Assembly (NCBI GenBank): GCA_035573855.1
Contig: DATLZU010000039.1
Span: 40,885 to 104,884, forward strand
Source: DATLZU01 sp035573855
Lineage (GTDB): Bacteria; Nitrospirota; Nitrospiria; Nitrospirales; Nitrospiraceae
DNA: 64,000 bases
Direction: 5' to 3'
Shown: one piece after another, positions 1-8,292 of the stretch
Numbering within the stretch: position 1 is the stretch's first letter
Layout: the number at the start of each line of letters is the position of its first letter
Program-made: the position numbers and the translations under genes
The notes under the pieces: model-generated
What the model was told of the DNA's origin: nothing
What the model saw: the letters and a program-made list of their open reading frames with translations, nothing else
The model's database searches: none

Positions 1-2
1 TT

Positions 3-329
3 CTTATCGGAGCAGCTTGCTTGGCGACAGCGACGTTAAGCTTCGAGGGCTGCGCCAGCACGAGCACGGAAAGCTATACTCCGCCGACGAGTATTTACGG
101 GGCGATGGACAGTACGTCCCTCGTTTACACGAACCCAATGGCCGCTTCGCCTATCAACGACCATCCGCTCCGTTGGGTCACGTTTCTCCTGCACCCCGTC
201 GGGGTGGTAATCGACTACGGGATCAACCGGCCGGTGTACGGTCTCTCTTCTCTCAATCCCAATTTGCACGGGTACACGAGCGAAGACGCGATGCTCGATG
301 CCCAGCGGTATCGGTTAGGAACCCCGTAA
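3..329 (+). CDS. Small lipoprotein, 5' end cut by the window edge
   Basis: The reading frame is open from the first bases and the true start lies outside the window. The visible N-terminus is a hydrophobic stretch ending in FEGC, which fits a lipoprotein signal peptide with the lipidated Cys at about base 51. The mature part (about 90 residues) has a conserved-looking core, LRWVTFLLHPVGVVIDYGI, with no enzyme motif. A TTG at 21 could start translation but would destroy the signal peptide, so the upstream frame is preferred. The family is not recognised; the protein is probably anchored in the outer membrane. It is followed after about 117 bases by another lipoprotein gene on the same strand. 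Confidence 0.6.
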   Translation, partial: LIGAACLATATLSFEGCASTSTESYTPPTSIYGAMDSTSLVYTNPMAASPINDHPLRWVTFLLHPVGVVIDYGINRPVYGLSSLNPNLHGYTSEDAMLDAQRYRLGTP

Positions 330-446
330 TCCGGAGACAAGCAGTGGCCCTTCGCCTCCATACCACGCTTCCCCTCTTGCCTTTGCCCGTAGCAATATTT
401 TAGGGTTCTAGGGGCGCCGGACGCTCGGCCGCCCCCTGGACTCCCG

Positions 447-1598
447 ATGAAGTCTTCTCCGGAGCGACGCTGCTTCTTCTTGTTGCTCGGCTTGGCCGTC
501 GTGGCACTCGCCGTCGCTTGTGCCACGGAGGGGCCTCCGTCGAACCTTCCCCCCTCCGCCAGCGACCTCATCCTCTTGAAGTCAGCCGCGCTATGCGACG
601 ACAAGCCGACGTTTCTCCAACGGCATAGTTTGGTTTCCATCCGGCGCCAACCCTGGGGCAGCGGGCAGGAACTGAGCATTTCGGCCGAGCATAGCGCGTC
701 CAAAGCCGAAGAATCCTATTTTTTCGACGAGGATGGCATCCTTGTCGGCGCTCTTTTTACCTATCCTGTCGGATTGGACCTGGCTCCCTATCCCGTCTTG
801 CGCCGGACCCTCTCGCAGCTCAAGCCGTCACTGGAGTTCTATCTCAATGTTGCCAAACTGGTGACTCGGGCCGACATGGAGTCCAGTTCCCTCTACGAAA
901 CGGGAGACGAGAAAACCACCACCCAATACTTGATTCTGGGAGACAGCGACCATCAGACGTTGCTTCAGGCTTCGTTTTCGATCGATCCCTATGTCAGGCT
1001 GTTTTCTCCCTATCGGAAGGAGTTTCTTGATCGGCTTCGCAGCCCACCAGGGACCAAGCAGGGCCAGCGCTTCGACAGTCAGGGCGCAGAAGACAAGGAG
1101 CCGTTCACGTCCCTTCAGCAATTCGCACGCGGGCAGACAGCCCAACTGGCCTATTGCGGTCCACAGAACTACGACATCGCAGCCGATGCTTACCAGAAAG
1201 CCATTGCGAGTGGGTTTTCCAATAAGGTCTGGTTAGCAGAAGCCCATCATCGCCTGGGTATAGCCTGGGAAAAGAAGGGAGACCTAGAGAAAGCCAAAAT
1301 CGAAATGCTGCAGTCCCTTGCGATCAGGCCTAATACACCGGACGTGCTTAATAATCTCGGGACGGTGTACGCCAAACTGGGAGACAGGGAAAACGCTCTC
1401 GCTTCCTTCGAAAAAGCGGTGACGTTGCGGCCCAACTACGCCATTGCCCGCTACAACCTGGCGGAAGCCTATGAATCCGTCAACCCGAAACGGGCTATTT
1501 CCGAATACGAAACTTACTTGGCGCTCGTCCAAGGCATTCCCGAAGAAGTCGACCGAGCAGACATGGCCCGAAAAAAACTGAAGGCTCTGCGCCGCTAG
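447..1598 (+). CDS. TPR-repeat lipoprotein
   Basis: 383 residues. A Lys/Arg-rich start and a strong hydrophobic segment end at AVAC, a lipobox, so the protein is likely anchored in the outer membrane. The middle (about residues 35-230) matches no family I recognise. The C-terminal part (about 235-370) contains TPR helices, for example the unit NNLGTVYAKLGDRENALASF followed by a second unit beginning YAIARYNLAEAYE. TPR domains usually bind protein partners, so a scaffold or assembly role in the envelope is likely. The start has no clear ribosome site, and a GC-rich hairpin lies at about 408-437 just upstream. It converges on the DksA-like gene. Confidence 0.85.
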   Translation: MKSSPERRCFFLLLGLAVVALAVACATEGPPSNLPPSASDLILLKSAALCDDKPTFLQRHSLVSIRRQPWGSGQELSISAEHSASKAEESYFFDEDGILVGALFTYPVGLDLAPYPVLRRTLSQLKPSLEFYLNVAKLVTRADMESSSLYETGDEKTTTQYLILGDSDHQTLLQASFSIDPYVRLFSPYRKEFLDRLRSPPGTKQGQRFDSQGAEDKEPFTSLQQFARGQTAQLAYCGPQNYDIAADAYQKAIASGFSNKVWLAEAHHRLGIAWEKKGDLEKAKIEMLQSLAIRPNTPDVLNNLGTVYAKLGDRENALASFEKAVTLRPNYAIARYNLAEAYESVNPKRAISEYETYLALVQGIPEEVDRADMARKKLKALRR

Positions 1599-1677
1599 GA
1601 AGCTGGGTTCGGGCACCCACCCGATGGGCGGTGCAAATCCTTTCCGGCGGCCAAGGATTGTCCACGGGATGGAAGAG

Positions 1678-2112
1678 TTACCGGCGGATCTTCTCTTCTT
1701 CTTCTTCTTGGAGGGTCTTACACGCGATGCAAAGGGTGGTGACAGGGCGGGCTTTGAGCCGTTTGTAGGGGATTTCCTCTCCGCACCGCTCGCAGATACC
1801 ATACGTGTTGGTGGCGAGGCGTCCAAGCGCGTCGTCGATTTTTTTCAGCAGTTTCCGCTCACGTTCCCTGATCCGCAGCGAAAAGTTCTGATCCACTTCC
1901 GCCGAGGCCTGATCACTGACGTCGGGAAAACTCTCTACCTGGGCGCGATTGGTCAGCACTTCCCCGGCTTCTTCCAAGATGGCGGCACGTTGTCGTTCAA
2001 GGTCGCGACGAATGTCCGGGTACCGTCCGCCGGACCGGGATGGGGACGACCGGGCGAGTTTGGTGCGGACCGAGACTTTTGCTTTTGTCTTGGCTGACGG
2101 ACGGGACTTCAT
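1678..2112 (-). CDS. DksA/TraR-family C4 zinc-finger protein
   Basis: 144 residues. A basic N-terminus is followed by a coiled-coil region (about 35-95) and a C-terminal zinc finger with C107, C110, C128 and C131 (CERC and CIAC). This is the DksA/TraR layout, in which the coiled coil enters the RNA polymerase secondary channel and modulates initiation with ppGpp. The classic DxxDxA coiled-coil tip is not obvious here: the tip reads SDQASAEVDQN. It may therefore be a DksA-like (DksA2/YocK-type) protein rather than DksA itself. It lies 89 bases downstream of recR on the same strand and is probably the last gene of that block. Confidence 0.88.
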   Translation of the reverse strand: MKSRPSAKTKAKVSVRTKLARSSPSRSGGRYPDIRRDLERQRAAILEEAGEVLTNRAQVESFPDVSDQASAEVDQNFSLRIRERERKLLKKIDDALGRLATNTYGICERCGEEIPYKRLKARPVTTLCIACKTLQEEEEEKIRR

Positions 2113-2201
2113 CGTACAGGTCGATGAGCTTCAAGCTTCGGCCGAGCGCAAACTATACCAGCCGACGACCGAGGGGGTCAATGGCCGCCAGGCACACGGT
2201 C

Positions 2202-2804
2202 TTACACCTCTCGTCTGCCTTCGATGGACTTCAGAAGCGTGACCTCGTCGGCGTATTCGATATCCATTCCGACCGGAACCCCGTAGGCGATCCGTGAAAC
2301 CCGTACGCCGAAGGGCTTCACCAACTTGGTGAGGTAGATCGCCGTCGCTTCTCCTTCGATGGTCGGGTTGGTAGCGAGGATCACTTCTTCGATTCCGCCC
2401 GCCTTGAGCCGGTCAACCAGGTCCTGCGCGCGAATGTCCGAAGGACCGACTCCGTCCAACGGCGAGAGAGAACCCAAGAGAACATGATACAAGCCGCGAT
2501 AGCCGCCGGCCCGCTCAATGGCGTACAGCGTGCTCGGTTCCTCCACCACGAGGATTGTGGCACGATCCCGTTTAGGATCCGAACAAAACTCGCACAATTC
2601 GCCTTCTGCGATATTCCGGCACTGACGGCAGAACGAAAGACCATCCTTGACGGCACGGATCGCGTCGGCCAACCGCAAGGCCTCCTCGCGTTCGGCCTTG
2701 AGCAAATGAAAGGCTAAGCGCTGAGCGGTTTTCCGGCCGATGCCGGGCAGCTTCACCAGTTCACCGATCAACCGCGCCAGCAATCCTTGTTGATCGACGC
2801 CCAT
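2202..2804 (-). CDS. recR: Recombination mediator RecR
   Basis: 200 residues, the usual RecR length. The order of domains is canonical: an N-terminal helix-hairpin-helix (LVKLPGIGRKTAQRLAFHLL, about 15-34), a C4 zinc finger (CRQC and CEFC, about 57-72), then a Toprim domain beginning LVVEEPSTLYAIE. RecR works with RecF and RecO to load RecA on gapped DNA. It follows ebfC by 80 bases in the widespread dnaX-ebfC-recR arrangement. The ATG at 2804 has only a weak ribosome site. Confidence 0.97.
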   Translation of the reverse strand: MGVDQQGLLARLIGELVKLPGIGRKTAQRLAFHLLKAEREEALRLADAIRAVKDGLSFCRQCRNIAEGELCEFCSDPKRDRATILVVEEPSTLYAIERAGGYRGLYHVLLGSLSPLDGVGPSDIRAQDLVDRLKAGGIEEVILATNPTIEGEATAIYLTKLVKPFGVRVSRIAYGVPVGMDIEYADEVTLLKSIEGRREV

Positions 2805-2884
2805 ACCGGACCGATGCTTGATGACGGAAGGTTTGACGAATCGGAGGCGCTCTGAGCGCTTTCCTTCTTCGCCGCATGACGCAT

Positions 2885-3208
2885 TCAGAACAAGCCGGGG
2901 ATGCGTAAGCCGCCCGTCAGCGCTTTCATCTCCTCGGCCACCATGTCACGCGCCTTGCGCAGCGCGTCGTTCGTCGCCGCAATAACCAAATCCTGCAGCA
3001 TCTCCACGTCGCCGGACTTGACGACTTCCGGATCAAGAGCGATGCTGACGATTTGCATGGCGCCGTTGGCCGTCACTGTCACGATCCCGCCGCCGGCTGT
3101 GCCGGTCACGGTTTTCGCCGCCGCTTGTTCCTGGAGTTTGGCCATTTGCTCCTGCATGGCCTGGGCCTGCTTCACAAGGTTGGCCATATTGCCGAACGGA
3201 TTCTTCAT
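2885..3208 (-). CDS. ebfC: Nucleoid-associated protein YbaB/EbfC
   Basis: 107 residues. An N-terminal coiled coil rich in Gln and Lys (KQAQAMQEQMAKLQEQ) is followed by a beta-rich core and a conserved C-terminal helix with KALTGGLRIPGLF, diagnostic of the YbaB/EbfC family of dimeric DNA-binding proteins. The ATG at 3208 is chosen over longer frames because it follows a strong CAGGAGG site and overlaps the dnaX stop by four bases (3205-3208), implying translational coupling. It sits between dnaX and recR. Confidence 0.95.
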   Translation of the reverse strand: MKNPFGNMANLVKQAQAMQEQMAKLQEQAAAKTVTGTAGGGIVTVTANGAMQIVSIALDPEVVKSGDVEMLQDLVIAATNDALRKARDMVAEEMKALTGGLRIPGLF

Positions 3209-5067
3209 GATCGGGCCTCCTGCGACGGGGACGAACGATGCGTTACCGGAGCCGCGGTCTGCCGGACCTCGATGAGGTCCCCGCCAAACATCTCGAGAGC
3301 TTGTTTGACCAAGGGACGGGCACGGACGTGCTCGAACAGCATCTGCCGTCGCTCCCGCTCTTTGGCTACCCGCATCTCCGCCATGGTCGGTCCCGGCTGA
3401 TCGCCGTCCCCCAACTCGACCACGTGCAGACGGGCCGGCTGGCCTGAGAGCCGCTGGCACAGCTCGGTAATAACCCGCAGATTGTCTTCTCTCTCAATAA
3501 ACGAGCGGGCTACCGTCTCCCCCTTGGTGAATCCAATTATGATCTGATTGCCTTCGATTCCGACGAAACGCCCTCGTTCGAGAAACGAAGCAATGCCAGG
3601 ATGCACGCTCGCCACTTCCTCTTGAAATTGGTCCCAGTCGAGCTGAAGCGGAGGGACCGACGCAATCACGGGCGCGGTCGGCGCGGATTTGCTCTCAACC
3701 GACGGCTTGTCGGCCGAAGCGGAGGCCGAGACGGATCCCGGCGGGCGGCGACGGTTCTGAGTCAGGGACGACGAGACGCGCGCGGCACGCGGCAGGGCGA
3801 TGTCCGGTGCCTCGGGATCGGTCGAAACTGGGTACCGGTCCGACGGAACTTTCGCCGCCGCCTCAGCGGACTGTGCGAATCGGTCCGCCTTGCCGGACGC
3901 CTGCTGCTTTACCGGGAGGGCCGTCGCGGCTTTCTCGCGCCCGGACGCGACCGCCCCCTGTCCACCGGAGCCGAGCAGCTTCGTGGCCCGCACGGCGGCC
4001 ACCTCCAGCACATACCGGGGGTGAGCACTCAGCCGCAAAGCATCCTCGGCTTGAGTCAGGATCCGAAACAATTCTTGTACTTGTTCCGGCGTGAACATCT
4101 TTGCGTCCGAGGCGAGTTGGCGAATGTCTTCCTCGGACGCCTCGATCAACCCGCGCAGGTCCTGCGGCGACGAGACCACCGACGCCACTAAAAGATTCCG
4201 CACGTATTCGACGAGATCGGCGCAATACGCGCGCAGGTCATGACCTTGATCAAGCAGACGATGGATCACTCGCAGTGCCGCCGGGCTGTCTTGCGCGATG
4301 ACAGCCTCGATCATTGCACGGACATGTTCTTGCGGCACAGCCCCCAGCAGCACCTCCAAGTCGGCGTGCTTGATCGTTTTCCCGCCGAAGGCCACCGCCT
4401 GATCGAGCAGACTGAGCGCGTCCCGCATGCTGCCCGCGCTGGCCCGAGCCAGCGCGGCCAGGCTGCGATCTTCCACCGTAATGCCGTCTTGCACGGCCAC
4501 ACGGCGCAATCGCTCAATAATTTCGGTTTGGGGGATGCGTCGAAAGTTGTAATGTTGGCAACGCGAAAGGATGGTCGGCGGGATCTTATGAATTTCAGTG
4601 GTCGCAAAAATGAACACCACATGCGGCGGTGGCTCCTCCAGCGTCTTGAGCAGCGCGTTGAACGCGGAATTCGACAGCATGTGAACTTCATCGATAATGT
4701 AAACGCGATAGCTCCCGCGAAACGGCGTAAACTTGACGTTTTCCCGGATCTCGCGCACATCGTCGACGCTCGTGTTCGACGCGCCGTCGATCTCGATCAC
4801 GTCCACCGAAGTCCCTTGCGCGATCTCGATGCAGTTCGGACAGACGTTGCACGGCGTGCCGGTCGGCCCCTGTTCGCAATTGAGTGCCTTGGCCAGAATC
4901 CGCGCGACGGAAGTCTTGCCCACGCCGCGGGTGCCGGAAAACAGGAAAGCCTGCGCAATCCGTTTCGTCTTGATCGCGTTGACCAACGTCCGGACGACGT
5001 GCGGCTGCCCGACCACGTCCTCGAAGGTCGCGGGCCGATATTTTCTGGCGGAAACCTGATACTCCAA
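3205..5067 (-). CDS. dnaX: DNA polymerase III subunits gamma/tau
   Basis: About 620 residues. The clamp-loader AAA+ module is complete: an N-terminal YQVSARKYRP box, Walker A GTRGVGKTS, a zinc knuckle with CNVCPNC, and a DEVHML Walker B. A proline/alanine/serine-rich linker and a tau-type C-terminal domain follow. I start at TTG 5067 (reading MEYQVSARKYRP), which has GGAG ten bases upstream. The in-frame extension to 5130 only translates AT-rich spacer and fits no DnaX family member. I see no obvious slippery heptamer for gamma, but did not search exhaustively. It heads dnaX-ebfC-recR. Confidence 0.96.
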   Translation of the reverse strand: MEYQVSARKYRPATFEDVVGQPHVVRTLVNAIKTKRIAQAFLFSGTRGVGKTSVARILAKALNCEQGPTGTPCNVCPNCIEIAQGTSVDVIEIDGASNTSVDDVREIRENVKFTPFRGSYRVYIIDEVHMLSNSAFNALLKTLEEPPPHVVFIFATTEIHKIPPTILSRCQHYNFRRIPQTEIIERLRRVAVQDGITVEDRSLAALARASAGSMRDALSLLDQAVAFGGKTIKHADLEVLLGAVPQEHVRAMIEAVIAQDSPAALRVIHRLLDQGHDLRAYCADLVEYVRNLLVASVVSSPQDLRGLIEASEEDIRQLASDAKMFTPEQVQELFRILTQAEDALRLSAHPRYVLEVAAVRATKLLGSGGQGAVASGREKAATALPVKQQASGKADRFAQSAEAAAKVPSDRYPVSTDPEAPDIALPRAARVSSSLTQNRRRPPGSVSASASADKPSVESKSAPTAPVIASVPPLQLDWDQFQEEVASVHPGIASFLERGRFVGIEGNQIIIGFTKGETVARSFIEREDNLRVITELCQRLSGQPARLHVVELGDGDQPGPTMAEMRVAKERERRQMLFEHVRARPLVKQALEMFGGDLIEVRQTAAPVTHRSSPSQEARS

Positions 5068-5179
5068 CGTCTCGTGACTCCGAATCAGGAATGATGAATG
5101 TGAAATGATGAATTGAGCAGATTCGGGCAATTTTTAATTCATAATTCAGCGTTCAACATTCCTCGCTTCGAGGTTGAGC

Positions 5180-5281
5180 GGGGCCAGGTGATCCTGCGGC
5201 ACCCAGACTGGCCTGCTTACCGTTGCTTCCTTCCGGACCTGGCGGAGTTCACAGGATTCTGTTGCACAGGGCCCAGCCCCT
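5180..5281 (-). ncRNA. ffs: Signal recognition particle RNA (4.5S type)
   Basis: Reading the minus strand, a hairpin of about 100 nt has complementary ends (GGGGCTGGGCC and GGCCTGGCCCC-like arms). It carries the diagnostic SRP domain IV apex CCAGGTCCGGAAGGAAGCA, including the GGAA tetraloop and the asymmetric internal loop that binds Ffh. Size and motif match the short bacterial SRP RNA. It lies between tRNA-Ser and dnaX, all on the same strand. End positions are accurate to a few bases. Confidence 0.95.
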
Positions 5282-5467
5282 ATCCATCAAGAAGTTCCGA
5301 GTGATGAGCGCTGAGGGATGAAGGACACTTTTAGGCCGTTCGCTCTGCTTAATCTCACTCAGCACTCAGTCCTTGGCTCCCGTTACTGCACATGAACACT
5401 AAAGATGTCTATCGGGCGGCGTTAATCACGCTAAAAACACTGATGAGCCGGCACGAGCAAGCCTGGT

Positions 5468-5557
<90 letters not shown>

Positions 5558-5852
5558 ACCTCGCCAGTGGAGCCGGATACCTTGTAACGGCTCTTGGGTG
5601 CCTGGAGAAACCCGTCCTTGCCGTTTCGCTTTTTCCCCAGCACTTCGCCGTGAGTTCAGCATGAGCCGCCATCTTGGTCGCCAGCAGAGAGATGGCATCT
5701 TAACATGCGACCCTCTCAGCGGCAAGGCGAAGGAGGCGCACCTCGGGCGTGTTCAACCCCACCCAAGGAGAGAGTCGCTTCCCTCGCTCGGGATCGCCAG
5801 AGACCCGCGCGATTTCCGGTATCCTGACGCGCAGGAAATGTTGCCGCTCGCG

Positions 5853-5882
5853 TTGACCCTCACGGAGAGACCTCACTATACT
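5853..5882 (+). promoter_or_regulatory. Sigma-70-type promoter upstream of the AsmA-like gene
   Basis: TTGACC (5853-5858) and TATACT (5877-5882) are separated by 18 bases. Initiation would fall near 5889, which makes the ATG at 5890 leaderless and supports the ATG at 5905 as the start. Seen by eye only. Confidence 0.6.
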
Positions 5883-5904
5883 GCGTAACATGAGGGGAAG
5901 TGGC

Positions 5905-7554
5905 ATGATGAAAGTGCTGGCGGTTCTCGGCGTCGTCGTTCTTGCGCTGGTGCTCCTGGTCCTCCTCCTTCCGTTCATCATCGACCTGAATAAATACCAG
6001 GATCAGTACCGTCCCATCATCGAAGACGCGCTCAACCGGAAAATCTCACTCAAAGACATCCGGCTCACCATCTTTCCCCGGATCGGCGCCAGGGTGGCAG
6101 GATTCTCCGTGCTCGACGATCCCGCCTTTGGCGCAAACCCGTTTGCTTCGCTGACCTCGCTCGATGTCGGCGTCAAGCTGATGCCGCTCCTGAGCGGTCG
6201 CATCGAAATCGAAGCGATCACGCTGCGCGATCCCGTTATCACCGTCATCAAGAATCGCGACGGAGCCCTGAACGTGTCCACCATCGGCAAGAAAGGGCCG
6301 GCCGAGCCTAAAGCCGTGACTCGCGTGCCGACTCACCCGCCTGAGGGTCCGCTTCGCATCTTGGCGTTGCTTGCCGTAGATCGCGTGTCGCTGACCGGCG
6401 GCACTATCACGTATCGGGATCTCTCGGTCGCCAGCCCCGTCGAGTATCGGCTGCAGGACCTCACTGTGAAGCTCGCTTCCGTGGGCCTGGGTCAGACACC
6501 GAAGCTGCGCCTCGAAACGCTGGTGCAGCCGCTGAATCTGCCGATCGCCATCGACGGCGCCTTCGGGCCGCTCAAAGAGACCGCCGACATCGAGTCGGCC
6601 ACTGTCGACCTGGCGCTCGGCAAGACGCAGCTGGCGATCAAAGGCAGTTCGGTGGGCGGCAGCACCCAGCTCAGCATCTCGTCTCAGGTGATCAACACCG
6701 CCGATCTCCCGTTGGCATTGCCGCTCAAAAAACCTGTCGAGATCAAGAATCTCCAGATCTCGGCTGAGCTGAAAGGGCAGGAGGCACGCGTGAACAATCT
6801 GTCGTTCGACATCTTCAACGGGCAGACCAAAGCCCAGGTGGGGCTGACACTGGGCGCCGACGCCCCTCCGTTCAACGGGAAAGTCGTCATGCAAGGCCTG
6901 CAACTGGGGCCGGCCCTCGAGGCCGTCGGCACGGACCAGGTTTCCATCAGCGGGACGGCCGCCATGGAGATGGCGATCCTGGGCCGTGGGTTCACCATGC
7001 CGGACCTCACCAAGGCGCTCGAAGGGATCGGACATTTGGACATCAAGGACGGCAAGCTCGAAGGTGTCAACTTACTGCAGGAAGTGGCAGCTCTCCTCAA
7101 AGTAGCCGGCATCTCGACGGACAACGTGAAAGCCACCGTGTTCTCGACGATCGAGGGAGACGTCGCGATCAAGCAGGGCGTCGTCGCCGTGCAGCGCCTC
7201 TTGCTGGACAGCCACGATTTTCAAGCCACGGCGAACGGCACGGTCGGGTTCGACCAGACCCTTCATCTGAAAGCCAGCCTGAACTTGTCCGAGGCGCTTA
7301 GTCAGAAGATTGCCACCGGCTCGCCCGTCGCCAAGCTGGCCATGTCAAACGGGCGAGTGACCGTCCCGCTTGTCATCACAGGGACCGTGCAGACACCGTT
7401 TTATGGCCTCGACACCAAAGCGATCGGCGCCAAGGTGCAAGAGCAGGTGAAAGAGAAGGCCAAAGAAGTGGTCGAAGAAATGTTGAAGTCAAAGAGCCCT
7501 GAAGAAGCGGTCCAGAAAGGCCAAGAGATGTTGAAACAACTCTTTGGACGGTGA
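5905..7554 (+). CDS. AsmA-family envelope protein
   Basis: About 549 residues. A single N-terminal membrane anchor (VLALVLLVLLLPFIID) is followed by the typical AsmA start NKYQDQYRPIIEDALNRKIS and the repeated beta-sheet pattern of AsmA/TamB/YhdP proteins, then an amphipathic Lys/Glu-rich C-terminal helix. Family members form periplasmic bridge-like structures for lipid transport to, or homeostasis of, the outer membrane. I start at ATG 5905, seven bases after GAGGGG; an in-frame ATG at 5890 would overlap the predicted transcription start. Standing alone, it appears monocistronic. The exact substrate cannot be inferred. Confidence 0.87.
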   Translation: MMKVLAVLGVVVLALVLLVLLLPFIIDLNKYQDQYRPIIEDALNRKISLKDIRLTIFPRIGARVAGFSVLDDPAFGANPFASLTSLDVGVKLMPLLSGRIEIEAITLRDPVITVIKNRDGALNVSTIGKKGPAEPKAVTRVPTHPPEGPLRILALLAVDRVSLTGGTITYRDLSVASPVEYRLQDLTVKLASVGLGQTPKLRLETLVQPLNLPIAIDGAFGPLKETADIESATVDLALGKTQLAIKGSSVGGSTQLSISSQVINTADLPLALPLKKPVEIKNLQISAELKGQEARVNNLSFDIFNGQTKAQVGLTLGADAPPFNGKVVMQGLQLGPALEAVGTDQVSISGTAAMEMAILGRGFTMPDLTKALEGIGHLDIKDGKLEGVNLLQEVAALLKVAGISTDNVKATVFSTIEGDVAIKQGVVAVQRLLLDSHDFQATANGTVGFDQTLHLKASLNLSEALSQKIATGSPVAKLAMSNGRVTVPLVITGTVQTPFYGLDTKAIGAKVQEQVKEKAKEVVEEMLKSKSPEEAVQKGQEMLKQLFGR

Positions 7555-7570
7555 AAGGGATCCTGACGCC

Positions 7571-7597
7571 TCCGCACGAATCCCTTGTCCGTGCGGA
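7571..7597 (+). terminator. Hairpin downstream of the AsmA-like gene
   Basis: TCCGCACG and CGTGCGGA form a perfect 8-bp stem 17 bases after the stop codon. There is no T-run after it, so it may be a terminator without a U-tract or simply an RNA-stabilising hairpin. Confidence 0.35.
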
Positions 7598-7670
7598 TTC
7601 CTGGTTCTGGGTGCGCGGCCCGCCCTTACGCACTTAGCGTTTCGCCTCATGGTGGCTTCCAAAGCCTTTC

Positions 7671-7680
7671 CCTCTAACAT
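7671..7680. repeat. Left direct repeat (putative target-site duplication)
   Basis: CCTCTAACAT occurs here and again at 7974-7983, exactly abutting the two ends of the inverted-repeat element between them. Confidence 0.7.
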
Positions 7681-7973
7681 CTAACCCTAATCCGAAAATA
7701 AATCTGCTGTCATCGGGCTAGTCCACGGGTCCTGTCGCGGCGAACAGCCCAGGACCCATTGCTCTGCAGAGTGCAATGGGTGCCCCGCTCACTCCACCCA
7801 TCCCCATGGCCCCTTGCATGCGGGGAGCAATGGGCGCCCCGACCCTTGCGTTGCGCGCGGTGGGGCAGGGGTCCCCGACACACTGGCTTGCCCTCAAGCC
7901 AGGTGTGGGGCCACCGCGCCACCCGTGGGCAGTTCACATCGGTGTATCGACATTGTTTTCGGATTAGGGCTAA
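7681..7973. mobile_element. MITE-like non-autonomous element, 293 bp
   Basis: The left end CTAACCCTAATCCGAAAA (7681-7698) and the reverse complement of the right end, TTAGCCCTAATCCGAAAA (7956-7973), are 18-bp terminal inverted repeats matching at 16 of 18 positions. The element is bordered by perfect 10-bp direct repeats. The inside is GC-rich and packed with hairpins, for example ACCCATTGC paired with GCAATGGGT (about 7754-7782). It holds only short unrelated reading frames and no transposase. This is the layout of a miniature inverted-repeat transposable element mobilised in trans. A 10-bp duplication is compatible with IS4-like or related transposases, but the family is unknown. Confidence 0.75.
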
Positions 7974-7983
7974 CCTCTAACAT
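7974..7983. repeat. Right direct repeat (putative target-site duplication)
   Basis: Second copy of CCTCTAACAT, directly after the right terminal inverted repeat; see the copy at 7671-7680. Confidence 0.7.
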
Positions 7984-7988
7984 CTCGC

Positions 7989-8126
7989 TCAGTCCCAACT
8001 CCTCATGATGCCGTACCGTTCCTGGTGAGGCTGCCGACGCATTTCCTGCGCTCGTTCTGGAGGTGCCGCCCTCCAGTCTCTCCGGGGCGTTGCTTCCGCT
8101 CCGCTCCGCAGCCGCTTCTTGGCCAT
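7989..8126 (-). CDS. Possible small basic protein
   Basis: A 45-residue frame starting at ATG 8126 behind GGGGGA. It is rich in Arg, Glu and Pro and has GC-rich third positions. It resembles no family I know. Its stop lies only a few bases from the right direct repeat of the MITE-like element, so the element inserted just downstream of it. It could equally be chance coding; 8127-8181 shows nothing else. Confidence 0.25.
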   Translation of the reverse strand: MAKKRLRSGAEATPRRDWRAAPPERAQEMRRQPHQERYGIMRSWD

Positions 8127-8181
8127 CAGGTCCCCCGTGGGAAAGGTCATGCGCGCTGCACGGAGTCCCCACTGAGGAGGC

Positions 8182-8210
8182 TTGTAATCGACAACGTAGT
8201 TTGCTATAGT
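8182..8210 (+). promoter_or_regulatory. Promoter upstream of the DUF481 gene
   Basis: TTGTAA (8182-8187) and TATAGT (8205-8210) with a 17-base spacer, about 80 bases before the start codon at 8293. Confidence 0.5.
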
Positions 8211-8292
8211 TTGCACCTCATCCTACTGCCGTCCATCCTCGCTTATCCAGATCAGTGCAGCCGCGATTGCAGCCATTCTCAATGGAGGGCTC

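Noticed and set aside
3205..5130. Longer dnaX start at 5130
   Set aside because: The extra residues translate AT-rich spacer and do not match DnaX; TTG 5067 has a proper ribosome site.
6046..7035. 329-codon minus-strand frame
   Set aside because: It lies within the AsmA-like gene on the opposite strand, with no ribosome site.
7681..7973. A riboswitch or structured RNA instead of a mobile element
   Set aside because: The perfect flanking direct repeats and matched terminal inverted repeats are better explained by transposition.
7759..7980. Several short frames inside the MITE-like element
   Set aside because: They are hairpin sequence with no start signals; the element explains them.
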